Below are positions 1 through 8,117 of a DNA stretch of 38,607 nt, in pieces. Every line of letters begins with the position of its first letter. Position 1 is the stretch's first letter. A program made the position numbers and the translations under genes. The notes under the pieces are model-generated. The model saw only the letters and a program-made list of their open reading frames with translations. It was not told where the DNA came from and did not search any database. Origin of the DNA: JAYZBC01 sp036339375 (GTDB lineage: Bacteria > Pseudomonadota > Alphaproteobacteria > MPNO01 > UBA2964); NCBI GenBank assembly GCA_036339375.1, contig JAYZBC010000065.1, positions 1 through 38,607 on the forward strand, in the 5' to 3' direction.

Positions 1-577
1 TTATAGTTTTATGTATTTTTCCCATTGCATTAGCTAAAGCGCGGTCTAATGCACGATTAAGGGTATGTACCCTCCTTTGTATAACAGTAACTTGGCGCTT
101 GAAATGCTTGCGCTTTTTTGCATAAGCCTCAGGACTCAAAACACCCTTTTCTGTTTCTAATTTCATTTTTGTTTTTCTCAATTCTTTTTTTGAAATATCA
201 ATTTTTTTACGAAAAACATTTTTCATTTTTTCTAATTGGGGTCGAATTTCTCTAGCGGCAATAGACATACGGAGTACCTTTTGTACATCAATTATACCAA
301 ATTTGTTTTCTGTTTTTGCTTTGGCAACACTAGTATTAATTAAAACAAAGACAATTAAAAATGGTAAAAACAAAAGATCAATTTTTTTACGAAAAACATT
401 TTTCATTTTTTCTAATTGGGGTCGAATTTCTCTAGCGGCAATAGACATCCGGAGTACCTTTTGTACATCAATTATACCAAATTTATTTTCTGTTTGTGCT
501 TTGGCGATACCAGTATTGATTAAAACAAAAACCATGAAAAATAGTACAAACAAAAGGCCAATGTGCTGCACTTTCAT
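1..577 (-). CDS. OmpH/Skp-family periplasmic chaperone with duplicated N-terminus (partial, runs off left edge)
   Basis: 192 codons are visible and the frame is still open at base 1, so the C-terminus is missing. ATG at 577 follows GGAGG (583-587), which overlaps the bamA stop. Residues 1-27 are a signal peptide ending in AKA, then QTENKFGIIDVQKVLR, the typical start of an OmpH/Skp mature domain. Residues 8-67 are repeated as 68-127, so a second hydrophobic stretch (LLFLPFLIVFVLINTSVAKA) sits inside the protein before a second near-identical mature start. Lysine/arginine-rich helical sequence follows from about residue 128, as in the Skp tentacles. Skp proteins hold unfolded outer-membrane proteins in the periplasm for BamA, which is encoded just upstream. 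Family assignment is firm; how the doubled N-terminus is processed is unknown. In relatives the next gene is often lpxD, outside this window. Confidence 0.85.
   Translation of the reverse strand, partial: MKVQHIGLLFVLFFMVFVLINTGIAKAQTENKFGIIDVQKVLRMSIAAREIRPQLEKMKNVFRKKIDLLFLPFLIVFVLINTSVAKAKTENKFGIIDVQKVLRMSIAAREIRPQLEKMKNVFRKKIDISKKELRKTKMKLETEKGVLSPEAYAKKRKHFKRQVTVIQRRVHTLNRALDRALANAMGKIHKTI
197..556. repeat. Two-copy 180-bp in-frame tandem duplication inside the ompH-like gene
   Basis: Bases 197-376 and 377-556 are direct repeats with a period of exactly 180 bp (60 codons), so the reading frame is kept. By direct comparison 197-304 and 377-484 differ at one position (269/449, a synonymous Arg codon), while 305-376 and 485-556 differ at about 11. 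The diverged part encodes the signal-peptide-like segment; the conserved part encodes the mature N-terminal region. Sequence identity ends sharply at both outer edges. Confidence 0.95.
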
Positions 578-586
578 TTATACCTC

Positions 587-2875
587 CTAAAACCTAGCTC
601 CAAAATCAAAGCGAAAAAATTGTGTTTTATCAAATTTTTCTTTTATGAGTACCTGGGTAAAGTCTACACCCAAGGGTCCCAAACCAGTTTTCCAGGTAAG
701 TCCGAAACCAATGGAGGCTCTTAATGAAAACTCATCAGAAACTGTACCACCTTTTGAGTCAGATTCAGAAAGTGAACCAACGTCAGAAAACAGCCGACCC
801 ACTACCCCTAATTCCTTTGGAAAACCTAAAGGAAAATTTAATTCGCTTTTGGCTGTTAAAATTAAATTTCCTCCAATAGCGTCAGATGTAGCTGTATCTC
901 TAGGTCCAACGCCGAAATTTTGAAAACCACGTAAATTACGCCCTCCCAAGAAAAACCGATCAACAATTCGAACCTTGTCGTCTAAACTGAAAATATATCC
1001 TAAATTACCCGCAAGGCTTCCGATAACCTCATCAGAAAAAGGATGGTATTTAACTAGTTTCAATTTATTTCGTAAATACTTAACACTCCCTCCTAATCCT
1101 GCAAAGTCAACGCTATAATTTGCAAAAAACCCTGTGGTCGGATTGAAACGTGAATCAAGAGTGTCATATAAAAGGCTTTGTGAAACTTCTGACTTAAAAC
1201 TAGATCCTTCTTGCTCTTTTATTGCCAGAGATGCTGAAGAAGGAACATTTGTAACCTTCTCCGTACTAATACCATATCGTAAACGTTGTCTAGTTCTTTC
1301 TGACAAATCATAACCAACCCGAAATCTTCCTCCAAAACTCTCTTTTTCAAAAGAACTTGTAGATTTTAAATCGCTTGATTTCTTAAAAATATCAATGCCG
1401 GTAGAAATTTTTCTATCAAGAAAATAAGGTTCCGTAAAACTAAAGTCTATTTGCCTTCTTTTTGCGCTCATTTTTGCGTTTACAAATAAATCCTGTCCTT
1501 TCCCTAAAAAATTTCTTTCACGAAGGCTTATATCTCCTATAACCCCTTCGCTTGAAGCACCTATACCAAAAGAAAGTTGGCCTGTAGACCTTTCTAATAC
1601 TCTAACTTTTATTAGAACTTTATCCGGAGTTGTTCCAACAGTGTGTTTGATATAAACGTTTTCGAAATACCCAAGATCGTAAATTCTTTGTTTCGATTTA
1701 CGCATCTTCGAAACGTTAAAAGCGTCTCCTTCTGCAATTGGTATTTCCCTTCTAATAACAGAATCTATTGTCCTTGCATTTCCGGTTATCTCGATACGTT
1801 CAACGAAAACCCGAGGTCCTTTATTTATTAAAAATGTTAAATTTATTAGTTGATTTTTATAATCTGGAAGAATTTTGGGTCTGATATCAACAAATGCATA
1901 ACCAAGAGAACCAACCAAATCCGTTAAATTTATGACTGTTTTGTCAATCTTTTTAACACTGTACCAATCATTTTTTTGAATAGTTATTGCAGTTTTAAAT
2001 TTCTTATTACTAAGCTTTCCGAAAAAAGCTTTAACACCAATTTTATTAAATCTGTATCTCTTTCCTTCCTCTATTGTGAAGGTTATAATGAATCCTGATC
2101 TATTTGGGATAAGTTCTGCAACCGCAGAAATAACTCGAAAATCTGCATAACCCTTATTTAAATAAAATTTTCTCAATAATTCACGGTCAAACGCTAGCTT
2201 ATCAGGGTCATAAGTATCTTGTGGATCTAAAAATCGATACCAAGCACTTTCCTTGGTTTGTAATACATTTCTGAGTTCTCGGTCGGAAAATTTGCGATTT
2301 CCTACAAAACTAATATTATGTACCTTTGTAAGATGACCTTCTTTAATTTCAAAAATTAAATCAACTCTATTTTGAGGTCTTTTTATTACTTTAGGCTCAA
2401 TTTTTGCTGCAAACCTTCCATTCTGACGATAAACCTCAATTAAACGTTGAACATCCTTTTCTACTTTTGCGCGTGTAAAAATTACCCTTGGTCTTAGCTT
2501 TACCTCATCACCCAAAATTTCGTTTGAAATCCTTTTATTGCCTTCAAATACTATCCTGTTAATTATTGGATTTTCAACAACTCTAACAATTAATGCTTTT
2601 CCAATTTTTTTAACCACAACATCTTTAAAAAAACCCGTGGAAAATAGTTTCTTTAAACTCTCATCCATTTTCTTCGGTGTTATTGGTTCCCCAGCTTTGA
2701 TAGTTAGATAAGAACGAATTGTTTCTGGATCTATTCGCGCCGAACCTTCCACACGAACTTCTCTAACGTCGGCGGTTTCTTGAGCAAAACTAGGCACCGT
2801 TACTAAACCTAAATACAAAACACCAAAAAACAAACTTGTTAAAAAGTTTATTTTACATTTAGAAAACAAAAGCAC
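587..2875 (-). CDS. bamA: Outer-membrane protein assembly factor BamA
   Basis: 762 aa, the usual size for BamA. An N-terminal signal peptide ends near PSFA (residue 31). Residues about 37-425 form five POTRA repeats, recognisable by recurring elements such as VRVEGSARI, IVFEGNKRI, ISFVGNRKF and IEITGNART. From about residue 430 (GQLSFGIGASSEG) the sequence becomes alternating beta-barrel strands, ending in FRFDFGARF with the terminal phenylalanine typical of barrel proteins. BamA is the core of the BAM complex, which folds and inserts outer-membrane proteins; POTRA domains lie in the periplasm and the barrel in the outer membrane. It follows rseP by 25 bp and is followed after 9 bp by the periplasmic chaperone gene, so production of the insertase and a chaperone is coupled. 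Assignment is secure. Confidence 0.97.
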   Translation of the reverse strand: MLLFSKCKINFLTSLFFGVLYLGLVTVPSFAQETADVREVRVEGSARIDPETIRSYLTIKAGEPITPKKMDESLKKLFSTGFFKDVVVKKIGKALIVRVVENPIINRIVFEGNKRISNEILGDEVKLRPRVIFTRAKVEKDVQRLIEVYRQNGRFAAKIEPKVIKRPQNRVDLIFEIKEGHLTKVHNISFVGNRKFSDRELRNVLQTKESAWYRFLDPQDTYDPDKLAFDRELLRKFYLNKGYADFRVISAVAELIPNRSGFIITFTIEEGKRYRFNKIGVKAFFGKLSNKKFKTAITIQKNDWYSVKKIDKTVINLTDLVGSLGYAFVDIRPKILPDYKNQLINLTFLINKGPRVFVERIEITGNARTIDSVIRREIPIAEGDAFNVSKMRKSKQRIYDLGYFENVYIKHTVGTTPDKVLIKVRVLERSTGQLSFGIGASSEGVIGDISLRERNFLGKGQDLFVNAKMSAKRRQIDFSFTEPYFLDRKISTGIDIFKKSSDLKSTSSFEKESFGGRFRVGYDLSERTRQRLRYGISTEKVTNVPSSASLAIKEQEGSSFKSEVSQSLLYDTLDSRFNPTTGFFANYSVDFAGLGGSVKYLRNKLKLVKYHPFSDEVIGSLAGNLGYIFSLDDKVRIVDRFFLGGRNLRGFQNFGVGPRDTATSDAIGGNLILTAKSELNFPLGFPKELGVVGRLFSDVGSLSESDSKGGTVSDEFSLRASIGFGLTWKTGLGPLGVDFTQVLIKEKFDKTQFFRFDFGARF

Positions 2876-2900
2876 TCTTTTTTATCTCCAAAAAAACATT

Positions 2901-4001
2901 TTAAAACAAATTTAACTTTACCAAGTCATTCCAAGTAACGAAAAGTGTTAAACATAAAATTAAAGCCAAACCAAAATTTAAGCTATACCCCATAATCTTT
3001 TGGTCTACAGGCTTCCCACGCATTGCCTCAATCATATAAAAGAAGAGGTGTCCCCCATCTAAAAGGGGAATTGGAAATAAATTAATTAGCCCCAAATTAA
3101 TTGATAGAATAGCAACAAACTGACAAAAACTTCCAATACCTGCTTGAGCCATATCCCCCGATAGCTGTGCAATACGAATAGGGCCACCCAAATCTTGTTT
3201 GGTTATTCTGCCGCTAAAAATTCTGTACAAAATTTCTCCAGTTAAATTAATTGTAGTCAAACTAGCTTTCCAGGCCGCTAAGATCGGGTTTTCAGGGACA
3301 AACTCAACATTTTCTGTGCTACGTGAAATACCAAGTCGACCTAAGATTTCTTTTGAACCTGTTTTTATAACTACAACTGGTTTCGGTGTAGCAAATAAAA
3401 TTTTTTCCTTTTCGTTTCGTTTTATTGTTATTTTCAAACTGATATTTGGAGAGTTTTCAACAATTTTCCGCATCTCTTCGAACGACTGGATGTTTGTGGA
3501 ATTAATTTTTAAAATTTTATCATAAGGTTTTAATCCAGCCCGCTCAGCCGCACTTCCTAAACTAACCTTGGCAATCTCAGCTGGAAAATAAGGAAAACCA
3601 ATGCTCACAAATAGGCCGGTCAAAACAACAATAGCAAAAAGAAAGTTGGCGAGCGGACCCGCTAACACCACCCAAGCTCTTTTTCGCAAAGATTTATTAA
3701 AAAATGAAACAGCTGCATCTACATCGTTCAGAGGTGAACCTGACGCATTAGGCTCAGGTTCAATTTCTCCAAACATCTTCACATATCCACCAAATGGAAT
3801 AATGCTCAATTTCCAACGAGTTCCAAGCTTATCGGTAAACCCATAAATTTCTGGGCCAAACCCAACTGAAAATACTTCTATACGAATTCCACAAGTACGG
3901 GCGGCCAGATAGTGTCCCAACTCATGGACAAAAACGAGGACGGTCAGTACCAGGATAAAAGAAAACAAATAGGTCCATATTTCAGATAGAATTTCCATCA
4001 T
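2901..4001 (-). CDS. rseP: Site-2 intramembrane zinc metalloprotease RseP
   Basis: 366 aa. The zinc-binding motif HELGH is at residues 26-30 in the first membrane helix, and the second conserved motif LDGGH at 314-318. A PDZ domain lies between (about 140-220, around the GLKPYDKILKIN stretch). C-terminal helices complete the membrane core. One PDZ domain is visible, fewer than in E. coli RseP (two PDZ, about 450 aa), which fits shorter alphaproteobacterial members. The family cleaves anti-sigma factors inside the inner membrane during envelope stress and clears signal-peptide remnants. It lies 11 bp after dxr and 25 bp before bamA, the standard order. Two adjacent ATG codons (4001 and 3998) could each start it. 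The substrate here is not shown by the sequence. Confidence 0.95.
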   Translation of the reverse strand: MMEILSEIWTYLFSFILVLTVLVFVHELGHYLAARTCGIRIEVFSVGFGPEIYGFTDKLGTRWKLSIIPFGGYVKMFGEIEPEPNASGSPLNDVDAAVSFFNKSLRKRAWVVLAGPLANFLFAIVVLTGLFVSIGFPYFPAEIAKVSLGSAAERAGLKPYDKILKINSTNIQSFEEMRKIVENSPNISLKITIKRNEKEKILFATPKPVVVIKTGSKEILGRLGISRSTENVEFVPENPILAAWKASLTTINLTGEILYRIFSGRITKQDLGGPIRIAQLSGDMAQAGIGSFCQFVAILSINLGLINLFPIPLLDGGHLFFYMIEAMRGKPVDQKIMGYSLNFGLALILCLTLFVTWNDLVKLNLF

Positions 4002-4012
4002 TTGACCCTATT

Positions 4013-5206
4013 TTATAAAAACAACTTCATTTTAATTAAATTGGCTGCGAACGAACGAACTTCTTCATCAACTGAATACACATCTTCCAATAAAGAAATT
4101 TTATTTCCAAAAAATTTTTCTAATGCTTTTTCCACTACTTTTGTAATGTCTAAAAATCCAATTTTCTTTTCCATGAATGCAGCCACCGCAATTTCGTTGG
4201 AGGCATTTAATACTATTGGCAATACCCCCCCCTTTCTCAATGCTTCTCTTGCTAGTCGTATCGCAGGAAATTTCTCTTCGTTTGGTTTTTCAAAGGTTAA
4301 AGTAGAAATTTTAGCCAAATCTAATTTGGGACCTGGGTTTTTTATACGATTAGGCCAGGCTAAAGCATACGAAATTGGTATTCTCATGTCAGGAACACCC
4401 AATTGTGAGAGAACAGATCCATCGACATAAGATACTAAACTATGAACAATAGATTGTCTGTGAACCAAAATTTCTATTTTATCCTCGGGCATTTCAAATA
4501 AATAGTGAGCTTCAATTAGTTCTAAGCCTTTGTTCATCATTGTGGCAGAATCAACTGAAATTTTTGGCCCCATTTTCCAAATTGGGTGAGCCACCGCTTC
4601 TTCCGGGGTTACATTGGCTAAATTTTTTAAATTTGTGTTTATAAAAGGGCCGCCAGAGGCCGTAAGAATTAATTTTTCAATTGATTTTCTTTGTTCCTGG
4701 GCAAACACCTGAAAAATTGCATTATGTTCAGAATCGACAGGAAGCAAAATAGCACCAGAATTTTCCACCTCTTTCAACATAAAGTTGCCCGCACAAACCA
4801 AACATTCTTTGTTTGCTAAAGCGACTACTGGACTGTGTTTTATAGCAACAATTGTAGGCTGAAGGCCTGCAGCTCCGACAATTCCTGCCATTACCCAATC
4901 TACCGGTCGCGTGGCCGCTTCTAAAATTCCGTCCTTTCCGGCTCCAATTTTTATTTTTTTACCTCTGAGGGCTTTTTTAAGAGGTTTGTAAAAACGTTCA
5001 TCCCCAATCGCTACAAATTCTGCATTTGTTGCAATAGCTTGCCTAGCCAATAATTCAAAATTTGAATTAGCTGTTAAAACTTCTACACTATATTTATCTG
5101 GGTTTTTCTCTATAAGATCCAATGTATTACAACCAATAGACCCAGTCGAACCAAGAATTGAAATATGCCGTACCTTTGATTTTGGTTCAGTTCGGCTTAA
5201 GGCCAT
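4013..5206 (-). CDS. dxr: 1-deoxy-D-xylulose 5-phosphate reductoisomerase
   Basis: 397 aa, normal length. GSTGSIG at residues 19-25 is the NADPH-binding loop. LANKECLV, PVDSEHNAIFQ and TASGGPF follow, then the substrate/metal region HPIWKMGPKISVDSATMMNK and GLELIEAHYLF. The enzyme converts DXP to 2-C-methyl-D-erythritol 4-phosphate, the committed step of the MEP isoprenoid pathway, in the cytoplasm using NADPH and a divalent metal. Its product feeds the prenyl chains used by UppS, encoded two genes upstream. The start overlaps the end of cdsA by 10 bp, indicating translational coupling. Nothing unusual was seen. Confidence 0.97.
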   Translation of the reverse strand: MALSRTEPKSKVRHISILGSTGSIGCNTLDLIEKNPDKYSVEVLTANSNFELLARQAIATNAEFVAIGDERFYKPLKKALRGKKIKIGAGKDGILEAATRPVDWVMAGIVGAAGLQPTIVAIKHSPVVALANKECLVCAGNFMLKEVENSGAILLPVDSEHNAIFQVFAQEQRKSIEKLILTASGGPFINTNLKNLANVTPEEAVAHPIWKMGPKISVDSATMMNKGLELIEAHYLFEMPEDKIEILVHRQSIVHSLVSYVDGSVLSQLGVPDMRIPISYALAWPNRIKNPGPKLDLAKISTLTFEKPNEEKFPAIRLAREALRKGGVLPIVLNASNEIAVAAFMEKKIGFLDITKVVEKALEKFFGNKISLLEDVYSVDEEVRSFAANLIKMKLFL

Positions 5207-6000
5207 ATAGAAAAGTCTCCTTTTGAAATCGCCACCGACAAAGCAAAGATAGGAGCTGATCCAATAAAACTATCAACTCTGTCAAGGGCACCACCGTGGC
5301 CTGGGATAAGTTTTCCTGTATCCTTTACAAAAAATTTTCGTTTCATAACTGAAACACTTAGATCTCCCAATTGTCCCAGCAAACCAATGCCAATGCCCAC
5401 GATAAAAAGACTGTCAATTGTACCAATATCTGTTACATATGACCAAGTACTTGCCCAGATAGCAGAAGCAAAAATTCCTCCTAACAAACCTGCCCAAGTT
5501 TTATTGGGGCTTATCATTGGTACCAATTTTGGCCCGCGAAAGGCACGCCCAACAAAAAAAGCAAAGATGTCAGTTAACCAAATTGCTATTACAAATAAAA
5601 TAACAATCTCAAACCCGGATTGAGTAATTTGCCTCAACCAAACTAACGATATACCGCTAGACCCAATACTAATTATTCCGAGAAGGCCCCAAAAAACTTC
5701 ATTTTTGGAAATTCTATTTCTAAAAATTTCAATTATAGGCAATAAGACCAAACCCAGAATTAAAATTAAAATTGCAAAATATATATTCAAAAAAGTTGCA
5801 TTTAGAACCGCCATAAAAACTATACCTGCAATTACATACCCAATAAAATCAAATTTATTTAAATTACATATTTGTCGCCACTCTTTTGCCATTAACAGAA
5901 CAATAATACAGACCAAAAATTCAAATAATGGTTTTCCATAAAAAACCGTTACTAAAAAGATTGGAGCAAGAAAAATTGCAGAAAAAATTCGAGATTTCAA
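5197..6000 (-). CDS. cdsA: Phosphatidate cytidylyltransferase (CDP-diacylglycerol synthase)
   Basis: 267 aa with about eight hydrophobic helices. The CDP-diglyceride synthetase signature occupies residues 217-243 and includes KDTGKLIPGHGGALDRVD, with the conserved HGG and DRxD metal-binding residues. It makes CDP-diacylglycerol from phosphatidate and CTP in the inner membrane, the precursor of all membrane phospholipids. The start is TTG at 6000: the same frame upstream runs back only seven codons to the uppS stop (TAA at 6019-6021) and offers no ATG or GTG. An A/G-rich AAAGAAGTG lies about 10 bases upstream and may serve as ribosome binding site. The gene lies 18 bp after uppS and overlaps dxr. 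Confidence 0.95.
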   Translation of the reverse strand: MKSRIFSAIFLAPIFLVTVFYGKPLFEFLVCIIVLLMAKEWRQICNLNKFDFIGYVIAGIVFMAVLNATFLNIYFAILILILGLVLLPIIEIFRNRISKNEVFWGLLGIISIGSSGISLVWLRQITQSGFEIVILFVIAIWLTDIFAFFVGRAFRGPKLVPMISPNKTWAGLLGGIFASAIWASTWSYVTDIGTIDSLFIVGIGIGLLGQLGDLSVSVMKRKFFVKDTGKLIPGHGGALDRVDSFIGSAPIFALSVAISKGDFSIWP

Positions 6001-6018
6001 TTTAAATGCATCACTTCT

Positions 6019-6765
6019 TTAGCTAACAATACCATACCGCCGTTCTCGCCGATAAAATTCTGTTATAGCACCTTCAAAATCTTCTTTTAAAAAATCAGGC
6101 CAGTATTTATCAATGAAGATTAATTCAGTATATGCAAGCTGCCAAAGTAGGAAGTTACTAATTCTCTTTTCACCGCCGGTTCGAATTAACAAATCTGGAT
6201 CCGGTATTTCAGAGGTGTATAAATTTTTGGAGATTGTTTCTTCACTTAAAGACTCTAAATAAGTTTTTTCTATAACTATTTTTCTAACGATTTTATGGAT
6301 TGCTTCCGTAATTTCTTGCCGACCTCCATAACTCAAAGCAACCATTACTGTTAGTTTTTTATTTTTTTTTGTCTTCTTCTCTACTTCTTTAATTAGGCTA
6401 ACAATATCATCCGGCAATAGAGAGAGCTCGCCCATAAAACGAAGTTGAACATCTTTGTCTTGAAGTTCTTCATGAAGGTTTTGAATTTCTTCATTTAAAT
6501 AAAGCCGTAACAACCCAAACAAAGCGTTCACTTCGGGTTTTGGACGCCTCCAATTTTCAATAGAAAAACCAAAAAGTGTTAAATACCTTACCTCATGATT
6601 TAATGCTGCTTTAATAATTTCACGTACGACTTCAGCACCTTTACGATGACCTTCTATTCTTGGACAGCCTCGGGAAAGAGCCCAGCGTCCATTCCCATCC
6701 ATAATGATTGCAATATGCATTGGTGATATAGCTTTAGAAGGCTGAAGAGAAGCAACATTTTGCAT
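6019..6765 (-). CDS. uppS: Undecaprenyl (isoprenyl) diphosphate synthase, cis-type
   Basis: 248 aa. The catalytic motif IMDGNGRWA sits at residues 21-29, Asp23 being the expected Mg-binding catalytic residue, followed by HRKGAEVVR. LTLFGFSIENWRRP and the late DLLIRTGGEKRISNFLLWQ motif with ELIFIDKYWPDF complete the family pattern. The enzyme adds isopentenyl units in cis to farnesyl diphosphate to give the C55 carrier lipid for peptidoglycan and O-antigen. It begins 4 bp after frr. The RTGGEKRISNFLLWQ segment contains the conserved Arg and Ser residues that bind IPP diphosphate. Identification is secure. Confidence 0.97.
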   Translation of the reverse strand: MQNVASLQPSKAISPMHIAIIMDGNGRWALSRGCPRIEGHRKGAEVVREIIKAALNHEVRYLTLFGFSIENWRRPKPEVNALFGLLRLYLNEEIQNLHEELQDKDVQLRFMGELSLLPDDIVSLIKEVEKKTKKNKKLTVMVALSYGGRQEITEAIHKIVRKIVIEKTYLESLSEETISKNLYTSEIPDPDLLIRTGGEKRISNFLLWQLAYTELIFIDKYWPDFLKEDFEGAITEFYRRERRYGIVS

Positions 6766-6769
6766 GAAA

Positions 6770-7327
6770 TCAAACCTGCATTATTTCTTTTTCTTTTATT
6801 TCCAAAGTCACATCAACTTCCTTGATAAAATTATCAGTTAATTTTTGTAAATCCTGCCCCCACGCTCTTTGTTCATCCTTTGACATATTTTCTTCTTTTC
6901 CAGAACGTTTTAATTTTTCCATACCGTCGCGACGTATATTACGAATGGCAATTCTTGCCTGCTCTGCATATTTATTAGCAATTTTTGTTAATTCGATACG
7001 TCGTTCTTCACTAAGTTGAGGAATTGGAACCCTGACAAGCATTCCGTCACGAGTTGGGTTAAGACCCAAGCCTGAATCACGAACGGCTTTTTCAACTGAC
7101 TCGATTAACCCTTGATCCCAAACTTGAATCGAAATCATGCGTGGATCAGGTACGCTAATCGTACCTATTTGGTTTATTGGTAATTTTGAACCATAAGCAT
7201 CTACTATTATAGGTTCTAAAAATGCTGCTGATGCACGTCCGGCTCTTAAGCCTGAAAATTCACCCCGCAAAACTTCAACGGCACCGTTCATTCTCCGTTC
7301 GAAATCATCAGTATCGGGTTGAGACAT
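6770..7327 (-). CDS. frr: Ribosome recycling factor
   Basis: 185 aa from ATG at 7327, matching the family's usual ~185. Conserved elements include RMNGAVEVLRGEFSGLRAGR near the N-terminus, the PNP-like SVPDPRMISIQVWD, GLNPTRDGMLVRVPIPQLSE and ERRIELTKIANKYAEQARIA, typical of the two-domain tRNA-shaped factor. With EF-G it splits post-termination ribosomes. I chose the ATG one base after the pyrH stop (TAA A ATG); an alternative GTG at 7336 would overlap pyrH by 8 bp and add three residues. Coupling to pyrH is likely either way. The gene sits in the classic rpsB-tsf-pyrH-frr order. Confidence 0.97.
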   Translation of the reverse strand: MSQPDTDDFERRMNGAVEVLRGEFSGLRAGRASAAFLEPIIVDAYGSKLPINQIGTISVPDPRMISIQVWDQGLIESVEKAVRDSGLGLNPTRDGMLVRVPIPQLSEERRIELTKIANKYAEQARIAIRNIRRDGMEKLKRSGKEENMSKDEQRAWGQDLQKLTDNFIKEVDVTLEIKEKEIMQV

Positions 7328-7328
7328 T

Positions 7329-8066
7329 TTATTCACCCACTTCGTTAATAATTGTAAATTGTCCTTGACCCTTCACTACATTTGCAAATTCTCCAGATTT
7401 ATAAAGCCCAAAAACTAAAATGGGAATATTGTTTTCTTTCGCTAACGAAATTGCAGATGCATCCATCACTTTCAAATCTCTAGATAAAACTTCTTTATAA
7501 CTTAGACTTTCGTAACGGAAAGCCTCTGACACCTTATGAGGATCATCGGAATAAACCCCATCAACTTGTGTACCTTTAAACAAGGCATCACAACCCATCT
7601 CAACAGCTCGTAGAGCGGCGGCTGTATCAGTGGTGAAATATGGATTGCCGGTTCCAGCAGCAAAAATTACCACTCGACCCTTTTCCATATGTCTAATCGC
7701 CCTTCGACGTATATATGGTTCACAAACAGTAGACATAGGAATTGCAGACTGAACCCTTGTATGTATTCCAATTCGTTCTAAGGCACCCTGCATAGCAAGA
7801 GCGTTAATCACTGTCGCTAACATACCCATGTAGTCAGCGGTACCACGTTCTAATCCTTGCCCTGCTGCTTCCATTCCACGAAAAATGTTGCCTCCTCCAA
7901 TAACAAGACATAACTCGCAGCCAATCTTTAAAACACCTTTAATTTCGTGGGCAATTCGAACAACCGTCTTGGTTTCCAAACCAAATTCTCTTTCCCCCAT
8001 AAGTGCTTCACCAGATAATTTTAACAAAATTCGATTGTATTTAGCTTTTTCAGGGGTTTTCTTCAT
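7329..8066 (-). CDS. pyrH: UMP kinase
   Basis: 245 aa from ATG at 8066. The amino-acid-kinase fold is shown by ILLKLSGEALMG, the glycine-rich VIGGGNIFRG loop, FAAGTGNPYFTTDTAAALRA and the VDGVYSDDPHK region. It phosphorylates UMP to UDP; bacterial PyrH is hexameric and regulated by GTP and UTP. A TTG four codons upstream (8078) would lengthen the protein, but it overlaps the GAGG (TTGCGAGGCAAAATG) that lies at ribosome-binding distance from the ATG, so the ATG is preferred. It is 51 bp after tsf and one base before frr. Confidence 0.96.
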   Translation of the reverse strand: MKKTPEKAKYNRILLKLSGEALMGEREFGLETKTVVRIAHEIKGVLKIGCELCLVIGGGNIFRGMEAAGQGLERGTADYMGMLATVINALAMQGALERIGIHTRVQSAIPMSTVCEPYIRRRAIRHMEKGRVVIFAAGTGNPYFTTDTAAALRAVEMGCDALFKGTQVDGVYSDDPHKVSEAFRYESLSYKEVLSRDLKVMDASAISLAKENNIPILVFGLYKSGEFANVVKGQGQFTIINEVGE

Positions 8067-8117
8067 TTTGCCTCGCAATTCAAATTAACAAAATGATATA
8101 TCAATTATTAAGTTTTG

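Noticed and set aside
303..590. 95-codon plus-strand frame at the left edge with an internal repeat
   Set aside because: It is the antisense shadow of the duplicated ompH-like gene, whose minus-strand reading has a signal peptide, family motifs and a Shine-Dalgarno.
7327..7336. GTG start for frr overlapping pyrH
   Set aside because: Possible, but the ATG one base after the pyrH stop gives the standard protein length, so it is preferred.
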